A DNA stretch of 48,423 nucleotides. It comes from Streptomyces mayonensis. GTDB taxonomy: Bacteria > Actinomycetota > Actinomycetes > Streptomycetales > Streptomycetaceae. The translations under genes were made by a program, and so were the position numbers. The stretch lies in NCBI RefSeq assembly GCF_018982965.1, contig NZ_JACBYP010000059.1, positions 1 through 48,423 of the forward strand, read 5' to 3'. Each line of letters begins with the position of its first letter. Within the stretch, counting starts at the first letter, position 1. Positions 28,066 through 35,782 of this stretch are shown here, piece after piece. Under the pieces are notes generated by a model. It was not told where the DNA came from and made no database searches. It saw only the letters and a program-made list of their open reading frames with translations.

Positions 28066-28434
28066 TCACCCGTCGGCGTCGTCCGGCTTGCCACCCGGCG
28101 TGGCGTCTGGATCGGCGGCCCTCGCAAGATCCGGGCCGGGATCCGGGCCGGGATCCGGGCCGGGATCCGGCTTCGACCACGGCCACTTGCGGCCGGGACC
28201 CTTCCGGCCCTTCCGGCCCGTCGGATCCCAGGCGTACTTCCAGCGGGCGAAGCCGAGTCCCGGCCCGGCGTCCCGGGGCACGCGCCGGTACACCAGCACG
28301 GTGGGCGGGCCGCCGTCCGGGTCCGGCACGGGGATGCGGTACGTCTTCGGCGGGTGCCCGGTCATCCCGACCAGGACGGGCAGCACCCGCCCGTCCATGG
28401 GGCCGCCCTCGAAGGGGGTGTCTTCGCTCTTCAC
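28066..28434 (-). CDS. Small conserved hypothetical protein with DPGP repeat tail
   Basis: A 122-residue protein from GTG 28434. The first 80 residues include RVLPVLVGMTGHPPKTYRIP and a Trp/Lys/Arg-rich part around GRKWPWSKP. The tail holds DPGPDPGPDPGP, coded by a 12-bp tandem repeat. No family is recognised, and no signal or membrane segment is visible. No strong ribosome site was found, and the alternative start ATG at residue 13 is possible. GC at third positions supports real coding. Confidence 0.6.
   Translation of the reverse strand: MKSEDTPFEGGPMDGRVLPVLVGMTGHPPKTYRIPVPDPDGGPPTVLVYRRVPRDAGPGLGFARWKYAWDPTGRKGRKGPGRKWPWSKPDPGPDPGPDPGPDLARAADPDATPGGKPDDADG
28128..28170. repeat. 12-bp tandem repeat, 3.6 copies
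   Basis: GATCCGGGCCGG repeats perfectly from 28128 to 28170 and codes the Asp-Pro-Gly-Pro tail of the small hypothetical protein on the minus strand. A 12-bp unit keeps the frame when copy number changes. Confidence 0.85.
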
Positions 28435-28490
28435 GCCACCAGTGTCGGTGATCTCCGCACCGGTGTCCGATGCGCAGAGGTCAGCTGCCA

Positions 28491-28546
28491 GGCGTCAGCC
28501 GTCGGGCGTCAGCCGTCGGGCGTCAGCTGTCGGGCGTCGGCTGTCA
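28491..28546. repeat. 14-bp tandem repeat, four copies, at the 3' end of the tetR gene
   Basis: GGCGTCAGCCGTCG-type units start at 28491, 28505, 28519 and 28533, with changes only in the third and fourth. The last copy includes the TetR stop codon. The unit is not a multiple of three, which fits a non-coding array. Confidence 0.8.
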
Positions 28547-29197
28547 GAGGTCCGCCGCCAGCGCCTCGACCAGGGTCGCGGTCTGGGGATCGCGCCTCGC
28601 GGTGACCGTCAGCACCGCGAGGAACTGCTCCACCAGCCAGTCCCGCAGCTCGTCGACGGGCGGCTGCTTGGCCTCGTCGAGCCAGATCAGCGAGGACGCC
28701 TCCACCGCCGTGATCCACATCCGGACCGTCATCCGCAGCCGGGGGCCCGCTTCGGCCACGTCCAGGTGGCGCATGATGTGGTCGGCGGCGGCCCGGCGTA
28801 CGCCGTCCACGATGCCCGTGGTCTGCGAGGTCTCGACCACGCTGCCGCCGCGCAGCAGGGCGCTGAAGCCGGTGTCGTGCTGGTCGACGAAGGCGAGATA
28901 GCGGTCCAGGGCGCGGGCCAGCCGGGCCAGCAGCGGGCCCTCGCGGGGCTCGTCGAAGCACAGTTCCAGCTCGTCGGCGGCCGACCTGAGCGCGGCCTCG
29001 TACAGCTGCTGCTTGCCGCCGGGGAAGTACCGGTACACCAGGGGGCGCGACACCCCGGCCTGCTCCGCCACGTCGTCGAGGGAGACCTCTTCCGGCGGCC
29101 GGTGCGCGAAGAGGGCGAGCGCCGCGTCGAGCAACTGGACGCGGCGCTCCTCGACGCTGAGGCGGCGATAGGCGGGGGTGGAGGCCTGCGGGGTCAT
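28544..29197 (-). CDS. TetR-family transcriptional regulator
   Basis: A 217-residue regulator. The N-terminal helix-turn-helix is ALFAHRPPEEVSLDDVAEQAGVSRPLVYRYFPGGKQQLYEAAL, split here as DDVAEQAGVSRPLVYRYF for the core. The C-terminal helical ligand domain follows from about residue 75. ATG 29197 is chosen; the extra 13 residues of the open frame lack a ribosome site. It lies 63 bases downstream of the AurF-like oxygenase gene on the same strand, so it probably controls that gene and itself through the upstream promoter. The effector may be a substrate or product of the oxygenase. Confidence 0.92.
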   Translation of the reverse strand: MTPQASTPAYRRLSVEERRVQLLDAALALFAHRPPEEVSLDDVAEQAGVSRPLVYRYFPGGKQQLYEAALRSAADELELCFDEPREGPLLARLARALDRYLAFVDQHDTGFSALLRGGSVVETSQTTGIVDGVRRAAADHIMRHLDVAEAGPRLRMTVRMWITAVEASSLIWLDEAKQPPVDELRDWLVEQFLAVLTVTARRDPQTATLVEALAADL

Positions 29198-29260
29198 GAG
29201 GCGCAGCGTAACCCGCACCCCGTCGCCCCCGCCCACGTCAGCGGCCCGTACCGGCCCGGA

Positions 29261-30199
29261 CTACGCCAGCAGCCCCGACGACCTCCACAGCTGCCGTCCG
29301 ACCCCCCGCAGTACGCCGATGTCGTCCAGGAAGTCCGTCAGGCGCTTCGCGCCGGTCTGCATGATCTCCTTGCGGTGGCCGCTGGCCCTGGCCTGCGCCA
29401 GAGCCTCGCGCTTGTCGAGGCCGACGTTGGTGTACACCTCCGGGTTGACGAAGGCGACGGAGAAGACGCGGGCGAACTCGCCGGACGTGATCCGGGTGAA
29501 CTCCTGCGACCACTTCGGGGCCGTCACCATCTGGCGGCGCAGCTCCTCACGGGCGTAGCGCACGTGGCGGGCCTCCTCCACGACGTGGATGCGCGTGACG
29601 CCGCGGATCAGCGGCTGGACCCGCTCGTCCGGGAAGGTCAGCCGCTGCATCCAGTCCAGGACCTCCTCGCCGAGCAGCGTGGCGGTGAAGGAGCCGGGCG
29701 TGGTGGAGATGGTCTTGAACAGGCGGCCCAGGTGCTGGTGGACGGGGCTCACCGGATACCACGGCGTCTCGCCGCGCGAGATCAGCCGGGCGAACATCTT
29801 CGAGTGGCGGCACTCGTCCTCGATCTCGGTCAGCGCGTAGCGCACGTGCGCGCTCGTCGCCGACTTGTCGTAGATGTGCCGCACCAGCAGCTGCATGAGG
29901 ATCAGCTCGAACCAGATGCCGAGCGAGGCGAGCGCCGCGGCCTCGTGCTGGGAGAGCACGATGCGCTGCTCCTCGCTCATCCGCTTCCACAGCGGCGTGT
30001 CGTACAGCGACACCAGCTCCGGCGGCCAGAACCACTTGCCGTCCTCGAACGGCGCGTCCCAGTCCAGCTCCTTGTCCGGGTCGAAGGAGTGCTTGGCGGA
30101 GGAGACGAGTAGCCGCTCGGCCACCTGCTCCCGGTCCTTGAGCAGGCCGAGCGCGTCGCGCAGGCCCTCGAGCGCGTCGGCTTCCGTCAGGGTCGTCAT
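29261..30199 (-). CDS. AurF-family diiron N-oxygenase-like protein
   Basis: A 312-residue member of the AurF (p-aminobenzoate N-oxygenase) family. The complete diiron ligand set can be aligned by spacing: Glu98, Glu129 and His132 (EDECRH), Glu178 (LLGEEVLDW), and His205, Glu209 and His212 (HVVEEARH). This supports an active oxygenase acting on an unknown amine or other substrate. ATG 30199 follows GAGGTGG; a GTG at 30211 overlaps that site and is unlikely. No aryl-amine pathway is coded nearby. It is divergent from the Uma2 gene and followed by tetR. Confidence 0.9.
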   Translation of the reverse strand: MTTLTEADALEGLRDALGLLKDREQVAERLLVSSAKHSFDPDKELDWDAPFEDGKWFWPPELVSLYDTPLWKRMSEEQRIVLSQHEAAALASLGIWFELILMQLLVRHIYDKSATSAHVRYALTEIEDECRHSKMFARLISRGETPWYPVSPVHQHLGRLFKTISTTPGSFTATLLGEEVLDWMQRLTFPDERVQPLIRGVTRIHVVEEARHVRYAREELRRQMVTAPKWSQEFTRITSGEFARVFSVAFVNPEVYTNVGLDKREALAQARASGHRKEIMQTGAKRLTDFLDDIGVLRGVGRQLWRSSGLLA

Positions 30200-30258
30200 G
30201 GCTGTACCCACCTCGTCGAACGGTTCGTGTTACCCGCGGTTACTCAAGCTGCTCCGAC

Positions 30259-30289
30259 TTATGAGACTGCTTGTCAGCAAGCCCGTCAA
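30259..30289 (-). promoter_or_regulatory. Candidate aurF-like promoter with TetR-type operator
   Basis: On the minus strand, a TTGACG (30284-30289) and a TCATAA (30259-30264) lie 19 bases apart as possible -35 and -10 elements. Between them is GCTTG-TCAG-CAAGC (plus-strand reading, 30269-30282), a perfect 5-bp inverted repeat. A repressor bound there would block the promoter. The spacing is long and the match is by eye. Confidence 0.45.
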
Positions 30290-30434
30290 TCCCTTGGGCG
30301 GAACTTGTTGACCGGGAGTAAAGACGGCGCGAGCGTCAAAGGCGCGGCACGCGATCACTCGTTGGGGCGCTCTGCCGGTGTTCGGCCTGGGTACGCTGAC
30401 CACGTCAGCCAGACTCCGGCACATGGGAGCGATC

Positions 30435-31034
30435 ATGAGCGCCGCACGCGACTACGGGCTGGACGACGACTACCAGTGGCCCCGTCCGCCGGAGGGCGGC
30501 TGGACGGCGGACGACCTCGACGAGCTTCCCAACCTGCCTCCGCACACGGAGCTGATCGACGGGAGCCTCGTCTTCGTGAGTCCGCAGACCAATTTCCACT
30601 CTCTGGCCATCCGATTGCTGGACCACGCCCTGCTGGCCCAGACGCCGGACGAGCTGAAGGTCATGACGCAGATGACCGTCAAACTCAGCGAACGCAATCG
30701 GACCGAGCCCGATGTGCTGGTGTTCCGGGCGGAGGCCTTCGTCGGCACGAGGCAGACCTGGTACCGGCCGGAAGACGTCGTGATCGCTGTTGAGGTCGTT
30801 TCCAAGGAGTCGATGGAACGGGATCGGGAGGTGAAGCCCTTGAAATACGCGCAGGCGGGTATCCCGCACTACTGGCGAGTCGAGGAGAACCACGACCTCC
30901 CGGTGGTCTACGCGTACGAACTCGACCCGGCCAGTAAGGTCTATGGGTTGGTCGGCATCTTCCACAATCGCCTCAAGCTCACCGTCCCTTTCCCGATCGA
31001 CATCGACCTCACCAGTCTGGAACCTCGCCGGTGA
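30435..31034 (+). CDS. Uma2-family (DUF820) putative nuclease-fold protein
   Basis: A 199-residue Uma2 protein with a restriction-endonuclease-like fold. The core shows TELIDGSLVFVSPQ, EPDVLVFRAE, VVIAVEVVSKESMERDREVK and YAQAGIPHYWRVE, the usual order of Glu, Asp and Glu-x-x positions. Function is not established for the family, which is often present in many copies and linked to mobile or defence regions. ATG 30435 follows GGGAG. Codons end in A or T more often than in neighbouring genes, which suggests transfer. Its last 26 bases overlap the convergent PBP gene. Confidence 0.88.
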   Translation: MSAARDYGLDDDYQWPRPPEGGWTADDLDELPNLPPHTELIDGSLVFVSPQTNFHSLAIRLLDHALLAQTPDELKVMTQMTVKLSERNRTEPDVLVFRAEAFVGTRQTWYRPEDVVIAVEVVSKESMERDREVKPLKYAQAGIPHYWRVEENHDLPVVYAYELDPASKVYGLVGIFHNRLKLTVPFPIDIDLTSLEPRR

Positions 31035-32505
31035 GCGCTCTTTGCCTCACCCCCCCGAGAACCGCCTCCATCACCGCCCGCGCGATCGGCGCCGCGAGCC
31101 CGCCCCCGCTGATGCCGCCGCGGTCCGCCGCCGAGCCCTCGACCACCACCGCGACCGCGACCTTCGGCTCCAGGTCCCCGTCGCCCCGGGCCCAGGAGAC
31201 GAACCAGGCGTACGGGGTGCCCGAGTTGCCGACGCCGTGCTGGGCCGTGCCGGTCTTGCCGCCCACCGTGGCGCCCGGGATCGCCGCATTCGAGCCGGTG
31301 CCCCGCTCCACCACGCCGGTCATCAGCTCCTTGAGCAGCGCCGCCGTCGAGGGGCGCATCACCTCGTGGGAGGGCCGCGAACCAGCCGCCGCCACCAGGC
31401 TGCCGCCCGCCCGCAGCGTCCGCTCCACCAGGTACGGGGAGCGCGCCTGACCGCCGTTCGCCACCGCCGCCGCGACCGTCGCCATCTGCAGCGGCGTCGC
31501 CCGCGTGTTGTACTGCCCGATCGACGCCAGCCCGAGCTGCGCCCGGTCCACCGAGGAGTCGAAGGTGCTCCGCGCGACGGGGAAGGGGACGCGCAGCCCG
31601 TCGTCGTTGAAGCCGAACGCCTCCGCCATGGCCGTCATGTCCGCCACGCCCACGTCCGCGCCGAGCTTGGCGAACACCGTGTTGCAGGACCACTCGAACG
31701 CCTCCCGCAGCGAGGCGTCGCGGCAGCCGTCGGCCTCGTTCGTCAGCGTCGTCCGCGTCCCGGGCAGCGTGTACGGGTCGGGGGAGCGGGTCGGCGCGTC
31801 GAGGTCGCGCACCACGCCCGCGTCCAGCGCCGCCGCCGCGGTGACGACCTTGAAGGTGGAACCCGGCGGATAGGTCCGGCTCACCGCCCGGTTCAGCATC
31901 GGCTTGTCCGGGTCGTCGTTCAGCCGGTTCCAGGTGCGGGCGGCGGCCGCGCTGTTGCCGGACAGCAGCTGGGGGTCGTAGGAAGGGGTGGAGACCAGGG
32001 CCAGGATCCGGCCCGTGGCCGGCTCGATCGCGGCCACCGCGCCCTTGCGCCCGTCGAGCCCCTCGAACGCCGCCCGCTGCGCCGCCCCGTCGATCGTCGT
32101 CACGACGTCCCCGCCCGGGTTCTGCGCCCCCGTCACGTCGTTCCACAGCGGCAGCGGCGCCAGCATCGGGTCGGCGCCGGACAGCAGGCCGTCCTCGGCG
32201 TGTTCGAGGAACGTCGTCCCGTACGCCTGCGAGGCGAAGCCCGTGACCGGCGCGTACATCGGCCCGTTCGCGTAGGTCCGCTCGAAGCGCAGGTGCTCAC
32301 CGGTGTCCCGGGAGCCGGTGACCGCCTTGCCGCCGACCAGGATGTCGCCGCGCGGCTGCTGGTAGCGGGCGATGTCGGGGCGGCGGTTGGCCGGGTTGCC
32401 GTCGTACTGGGGGGCCTGGACGATCTGCACGCGGGCCGCGTTGACCACCAGGGCGACCAGCAGCAGCGCGCAGAAGACGGCCGCGTGCCGGATGTGCCGG
32501 GTCAC
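31009..32505 (-). CDS. Class B penicillin-binding protein (transpeptidase)
   Basis: A 498-residue membrane-anchored peptidoglycan transpeptidase. An N-terminal span (AAVFCALLLVALVVNAA) is followed by a dimerisation region starting at PRGDILVGG. The transpeptidase motifs are SxxK in PPGSTFK (Ser216, Lys219), SxN in EWSCNT (Ser273, Asn275), and KTG in GGKTGTAQ (Lys417). GTG 32505 overlaps the FtsW-type gene stop (GTGA), so polymerase and crosslinker are co-translated. It is a PBP2/FtsI-like partner of the SEDS protein, probably used in growth or sporulation rather than being the main dcw FtsI. The C-terminus overlaps the Uma2 gene tail to tail. Confidence 0.95.
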   Translation of the reverse strand: MTRHIRHAAVFCALLLVALVVNAARVQIVQAPQYDGNPANRRPDIARYQQPRGDILVGGKAVTGSRDTGEHLRFERTYANGPMYAPVTGFASQAYGTTFLEHAEDGLLSGADPMLAPLPLWNDVTGAQNPGGDVVTTIDGAAQRAAFEGLDGRKGAVAAIEPATGRILALVSTPSYDPQLLSGNSAAAARTWNRLNDDPDKPMLNRAVSRTYPPGSTFKVVTAAAALDAGVVRDLDAPTRSPDPYTLPGTRTTLTNEADGCRDASLREAFEWSCNTVFAKLGADVGVADMTAMAEAFGFNDDGLRVPFPVARSTFDSSVDRAQLGLASIGQYNTRATPLQMATVAAAVANGGQARSPYLVERTLRAGGSLVAAAGSRPSHEVMRPSTAALLKELMTGVVERGTGSNAAIPGATVGGKTGTAQHGVGNSGTPYAWFVSWARGDGDLEPKVAVAVVVEGSAADRGGISGGGLAAPIARAVMEAVLGGVRQRALTGEVPDW

Positions 32506-33863
32506 GCCGGCGTCCCGCGCCGGGCCGCATGGCTGACCCGGATCAGCAGGGCCACGATCGCCCAGTTGGTGACGACCGAGGAACCGCCCTGCGCCAGGAA
32601 GGGCATCGCCATCCCGGTCAGCGGGATCAGCCCGGTCACCCCGCCCGCGATGACGAACACCTGGAGCGCCACGATCGAGGAGAGGCCGACCGCGAGGAGC
32701 CGGCCGAAGGGGTCGCGGGCGGCCAGCGCCGCCCGGTAGCCGCGCTCCACCAGCAGCCCGTACAGCAGGAAGACGGCGGTCAGGCCGAGGAAGCCCAGCT
32801 CCTCCCCGGCCGTCGCCAGGATGAAGTCCGACTTGACGGCGAAGCCGATCAGTACGGAGTGTCCGAGGCCCAGGCCAGTGCCGGTCACCCCGCCCGCCGC
32901 GAAGGCGAAGAGGGACTGGGCCAGCTGGCCCGGCCCGTCGCCCGCCTCGATGGACGCGAAGGGGTGCAGCCAGTCCTCCACCCGGCTGTGCACGTGCGGC
33001 TCCAGCCAGCCCACGGCCACCGCGCCCAGCGAGGCCAGCACCAGGCCGACGGCGATCCAGCCGGTGCGGCCGGTGGCGACGTAGAGCAGCACCACGAACA
33101 GGCCGAAGAAGAGGAGCGAGGTGCCGAGGTCGCGTTCCAGGACCAGGACGCCGACGCTGACCAGCCACACCGCCACGATCGGGCCGAGGACCCGCCCCGT
33201 GGGCAGCTGGAGGCGCCACACCCGGCGCCCCGCGTACGCCAGCGCGCTGCGGTTGGCGGCCAGGTACGCGGCGAAGAACACCGCAAGGAGCACCTTCGCG
33301 AACTCGCCCGGCTGGATGGAGAAGTCCTCGATCCGGACCCAGATGCGGGCGCCGTTCACCGCCGGGAAGAAGATCGGCACGATGAGCAGGGCGAGCGCCG
33401 CGGCCACGCAGACGTAGGCGTACCGCTGCAGGACCCGGTGGTCGCGCAGGAGCAGGACGACCACGATGAACAGACCCACGCCCAGCGTCGACCACACCAG
33501 CTGGGCCGGGGCCGCGCGGTCGCCCGGCGTCTCCAGGTCGAGCCGGTAGATCAGCACCAGGCCCAGGCCGTTGAGCAGCACGCCGATCGGCAGCAGCAGC
33601 GGATCGGCGTACGGAGCGCGCAGCCGCACCGCGAGATGGGCGAGGAGCGCCAGCACGCCGAGCCCGGCGCCGTAGCCGGCGGCGCCGGGCGGGAGGGCGT
33701 CGTGCCGGGCCAGGCCGACGTTGCAGTAGCCGAAGACCGACAGCAGGACGGCCATCAGGATGAGCGCGAGTTCGACGCCCCGGCGCCGCGGGAGCTGGGC
33801 GGCGGGAGCGGGCGTGTCCGCCTGTGCCACGGTGAGTCCGGGTCCGGTTCCGGCCTTGGTCAT
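32502..33863 (-). CDS. FtsW/RodA/SpoVE-family SEDS peptidoglycan polymerase
   Basis: A 453-residue multi-pass membrane protein with about 12 hydrophobic spans. Typical SEDS sequence includes NGARIWVRIEDFSIQPGEFAK, VLERDLGTSLLFFG, GVTGTGLGLG, SDFILATAGEELGFLG and MAMPFLAQGGSS. SEDS proteins polymerise lipid II glycan strands together with a class B PBP, which is the next gene. ATG 33863 is the first start and has no strong ribosome site. An SH3-domain protein gene lies 43 bases upstream. The pair resembles extra ftsW/pbp pairs outside the dcw cluster in Streptomyces. Confidence 0.95.
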   Translation of the reverse strand: MTKAGTGPGLTVAQADTPAPAAQLPRRRGVELALILMAVLLSVFGYCNVGLARHDALPPGAAGYGAGLGVLALLAHLAVRLRAPYADPLLLPIGVLLNGLGLVLIYRLDLETPGDRAAPAQLVWSTLGVGLFIVVVLLLRDHRVLQRYAYVCVAAALALLIVPIFFPAVNGARIWVRIEDFSIQPGEFAKVLLAVFFAAYLAANRSALAYAGRRVWRLQLPTGRVLGPIVAVWLVSVGVLVLERDLGTSLLFFGLFVVLLYVATGRTGWIAVGLVLASLGAVAVGWLEPHVHSRVEDWLHPFASIEAGDGPGQLAQSLFAFAAGGVTGTGLGLGHSVLIGFAVKSDFILATAGEELGFLGLTAVFLLYGLLVERGYRAALAARDPFGRLLAVGLSSIVALQVFVIAGGVTGLIPLTGMAMPFLAQGGSSVVTNWAIVALLIRVSHAARRGTPA

Positions 33864-33906
33864 GTCCGGAACTTACCTACATGGGAGGATCTGCGCGGCG
33901 TCCGGA

Positions 33907-34398
33907 TCAGCACCAGCGCGGCGCGGGACCGACGTTGTCGATGTAGCGGGCCGCGCCCCAGGCCCAGGTGCCGTCCGTGAGGAGGTACCACAGGGGGTTG
34001 CCCTTGACCGTGTCGCCGGGCGTCTTGCAGTAGATGGAGACGACCTCGCCCCGGCGGGCGTAGCGGATGACGTCCGAGCCGCGGGTCGGGGAGGTGCGCA
34101 GGGCGAGCCGCTCCGCCGTGACGACACCCCGGTAACGGCCCTGCTCCTGACGGCCGTCGCCGTCGCCGCCTCCGCCCCGCGCCGCCTCGCCCCCGTTCGT
34201 GCCACCGGTGCCGGCGTCGGTGCCCGTGCCCGTGCCCGTGACGGTGACGAGGGAGGCGGGGCCGGGGGCGCCGTCCCGGCCGTCGTCCGCGGCGGCGGGT
34301 GTGACGGCGGCGGCGGTCGCGAGTGCGCCGGCCGCGAGGGCGGTGGCGAGGCCGCGGACCAGGAACGGGCGCGAGACCGGTGCGGACAGCTGGGACAT
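33907..34398 (-). CDS. Secreted small SH3-domain-like protein
   Basis: A 163-residue exported protein. The signal peptide (LATALAAGALATAAAVTPAAA) is followed by a Gly/Thr repeat linker (VTGTGTGTDAGTGG), then an SH3b-like domain with LALRTSPTRGSDVIRYARRG and PLWYLLTDGTWAWGAARYI. Two Cys residues (YCKT and the C-terminal WC) could form a disulfide. ATG 34398 has GGGAGG 7 bases upstream. Position just before the SEDS/PBP genes suggests a cell-wall role, such as binding glycan or peptide. The family members vary and the ligand is unknown. Confidence 0.82.
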   Translation of the reverse strand: MSQLSAPVSRPFLVRGLATALAAGALATAAAVTPAAADDGRDGAPGPASLVTVTGTGTGTDAGTGGTNGGEAARGGGGDGDGRQEQGRYRGVVTAERLALRTSPTRGSDVIRYARRGEVVSIYCKTPGDTVKGNPLWYLLTDGTWAWGAARYIDNVGPAPRWC

Positions 34399-34537
34399 GG
34401 GAGTACCTCCCGGGGAGCGAACGTGGGAAACCTGTCTCTAGGTGACCAGTCGCCACATTAGGAGCGCCCGGCGCCGACCGCTCCCCGCGCTGGGCCATCG
34501 GAGAACCCGGGACGGTCCGGACGGTCCGCCGCGGCCG

Positions 34538-35782
34538 TCACGGCTGCCGAGGCAGGGCCAGCGTCGCCAGCGCCCCGCCGTCCGGCGGGTTGCCGAACTC
34601 CAGCCGCGCGCCGAGCACCTCGGCCTGCCCCAGCGCGATCGTCAGCCCGAGCCCGTGGCCCTTCGCCCCGCTCTCGGTACGGAACCGCTGCGGCCCGTGC
34701 GCGAGGAGGTACTCCGGATAGCCCGGCCCGTGGTCCCGTACGGTGATCACCGGCCCGTCCACGGTCAGCACCACCGGCGTCCGCCCGTGCCGGTGCGCGT
34801 TCGCGACCAGGTTGCCCAGCACCCGCTCGAGGCGCCGCCGGTCGGTCTCCACCCGCGCGTCCCGCGCGACGTCGACCCGCGTGTCGGTGCCCGAGCCGCG
34901 GACCACCCGCCGGGCCAGCTCGCCCAGCGGCTCCGCGTCCAGCTCCAGCCGCTCCCGCCCGCTGTCCAGCCGGGAGATCTCCAGCAGGTCCTCGGTGAGT
35001 GTGCGCAGCGCCGCCACCCGGTCCCGCACCAGCTCGGTCGGGCGGCCCGGCGGCAGCAGCTCGGCCGCCGCAAGCAGGCCGGTGAGCGGGGTGCGCAGCT
35101 CGTGCGCGACGTCCGCGGCGAACCGCTGCTCGGCGAGCAGCTTGCCCTGCAGCGACGACGCCATCGAGTCCAGCGCCGAGGCGACCGACGCCACCTCGTC
35201 CTGCGGGCGCGTCGGGTCCTGTGCCCGCGGATCACCCACCCGGGCGTCGAGGTCGCCGGCGCTGATCCGCCGCGCCACCCGCGCCGTCGCGTGCAGCCGG
35301 CGCGTCACCCGTGTCACCGCGAACGCGCCGACCAGCAGCGTCGCCCCGATCGCCAGCCCCGACGACCACACGATCGCGCCGTCCAGGCCCTCGATGGTGC
35401 GCTCGCCCTGGGAGTGGTCGACCCGCACCGCCAGCGCCCGGCCGCCGTCCGCGGGGCCCGCCGCCCACATCGTGGGGCGCCCCTCGTAGTCGGCGGCCAT
35501 CGTGCCGCGCCGTCCCGAGCCCGCCAGCTCGCGCAGCCGCCCGGGCAGCCCCGGCGGATCGACGCCGGCGCCGTGCGACAGCGGGTCCCCGGCCTCGTAC
35601 GACGCCGTCGCCTCCCGCAGCCGGGCCAGCGCCGTGTCGCGGGCCTGGCCGACGGTCTGGTCGGTCACCGACACGTGCACCAGCACGCCGAGCAGCGCGG
35701 CGAGCGCGCAGCACATCACCGCGATGAACACGGCCGCCCGCACCGCGAGCGGACCGGCCCACCGCGGAAGGGCCGGCCTCAC
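34538..35782 (-). CDS. Orphan sensor histidine kinase
   Basis: A 414-residue membrane kinase. Spans at about 14-36 and 139-158 flank a roughly 100-residue extracellular sensor domain. HAMP follows, then HisKA with His227 in AADVAHELRTPLTG, and HATPase_c with NLVANAHRHGR, VRDHGPGYP and GHGLGLTIALGQ. GTG 35782 overlaps the stop of the lipoprotein gene (GTGA). No response regulator gene is adjacent on either side, which is unusual for this kinase class. The coupled lipoprotein is a likely accessory sensor on the outer face. Confidence 0.93.
   Translation of the reverse strand: MRPALPRWAGPLAVRAAVFIAVMCCALAALLGVLVHVSVTDQTVGQARDTALARLREATASYEAGDPLSHGAGVDPPGLPGRLRELAGSGRRGTMAADYEGRPTMWAAGPADGGRALAVRVDHSQGERTIEGLDGAIVWSSGLAIGATLLVGAFAVTRVTRRLHATARVARRISAGDLDARVGDPRAQDPTRPQDEVASVASALDSMASSLQGKLLAEQRFAADVAHELRTPLTGLLAAAELLPPGRPTELVRDRVAALRTLTEDLLEISRLDSGRERLELDAEPLGELARRVVRGSGTDTRVDVARDARVETDRRRLERVLGNLVANAHRHGRTPVVLTVDGPVITVRDHGPGYPEYLLAHGPQRFRTESGAKGHGLGLTIALGQAEVLGARLEFGNPPDGGALATLALPRQP

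Noticed and set aside
34538..35782. Ordinary two-component operon with a missed response regulator
   Set aside because: Both flanks were read: the upstream genes are a lipoprotein and a CX5R phosphatase, the downstream one an SH3 protein. No receiver domain is present.
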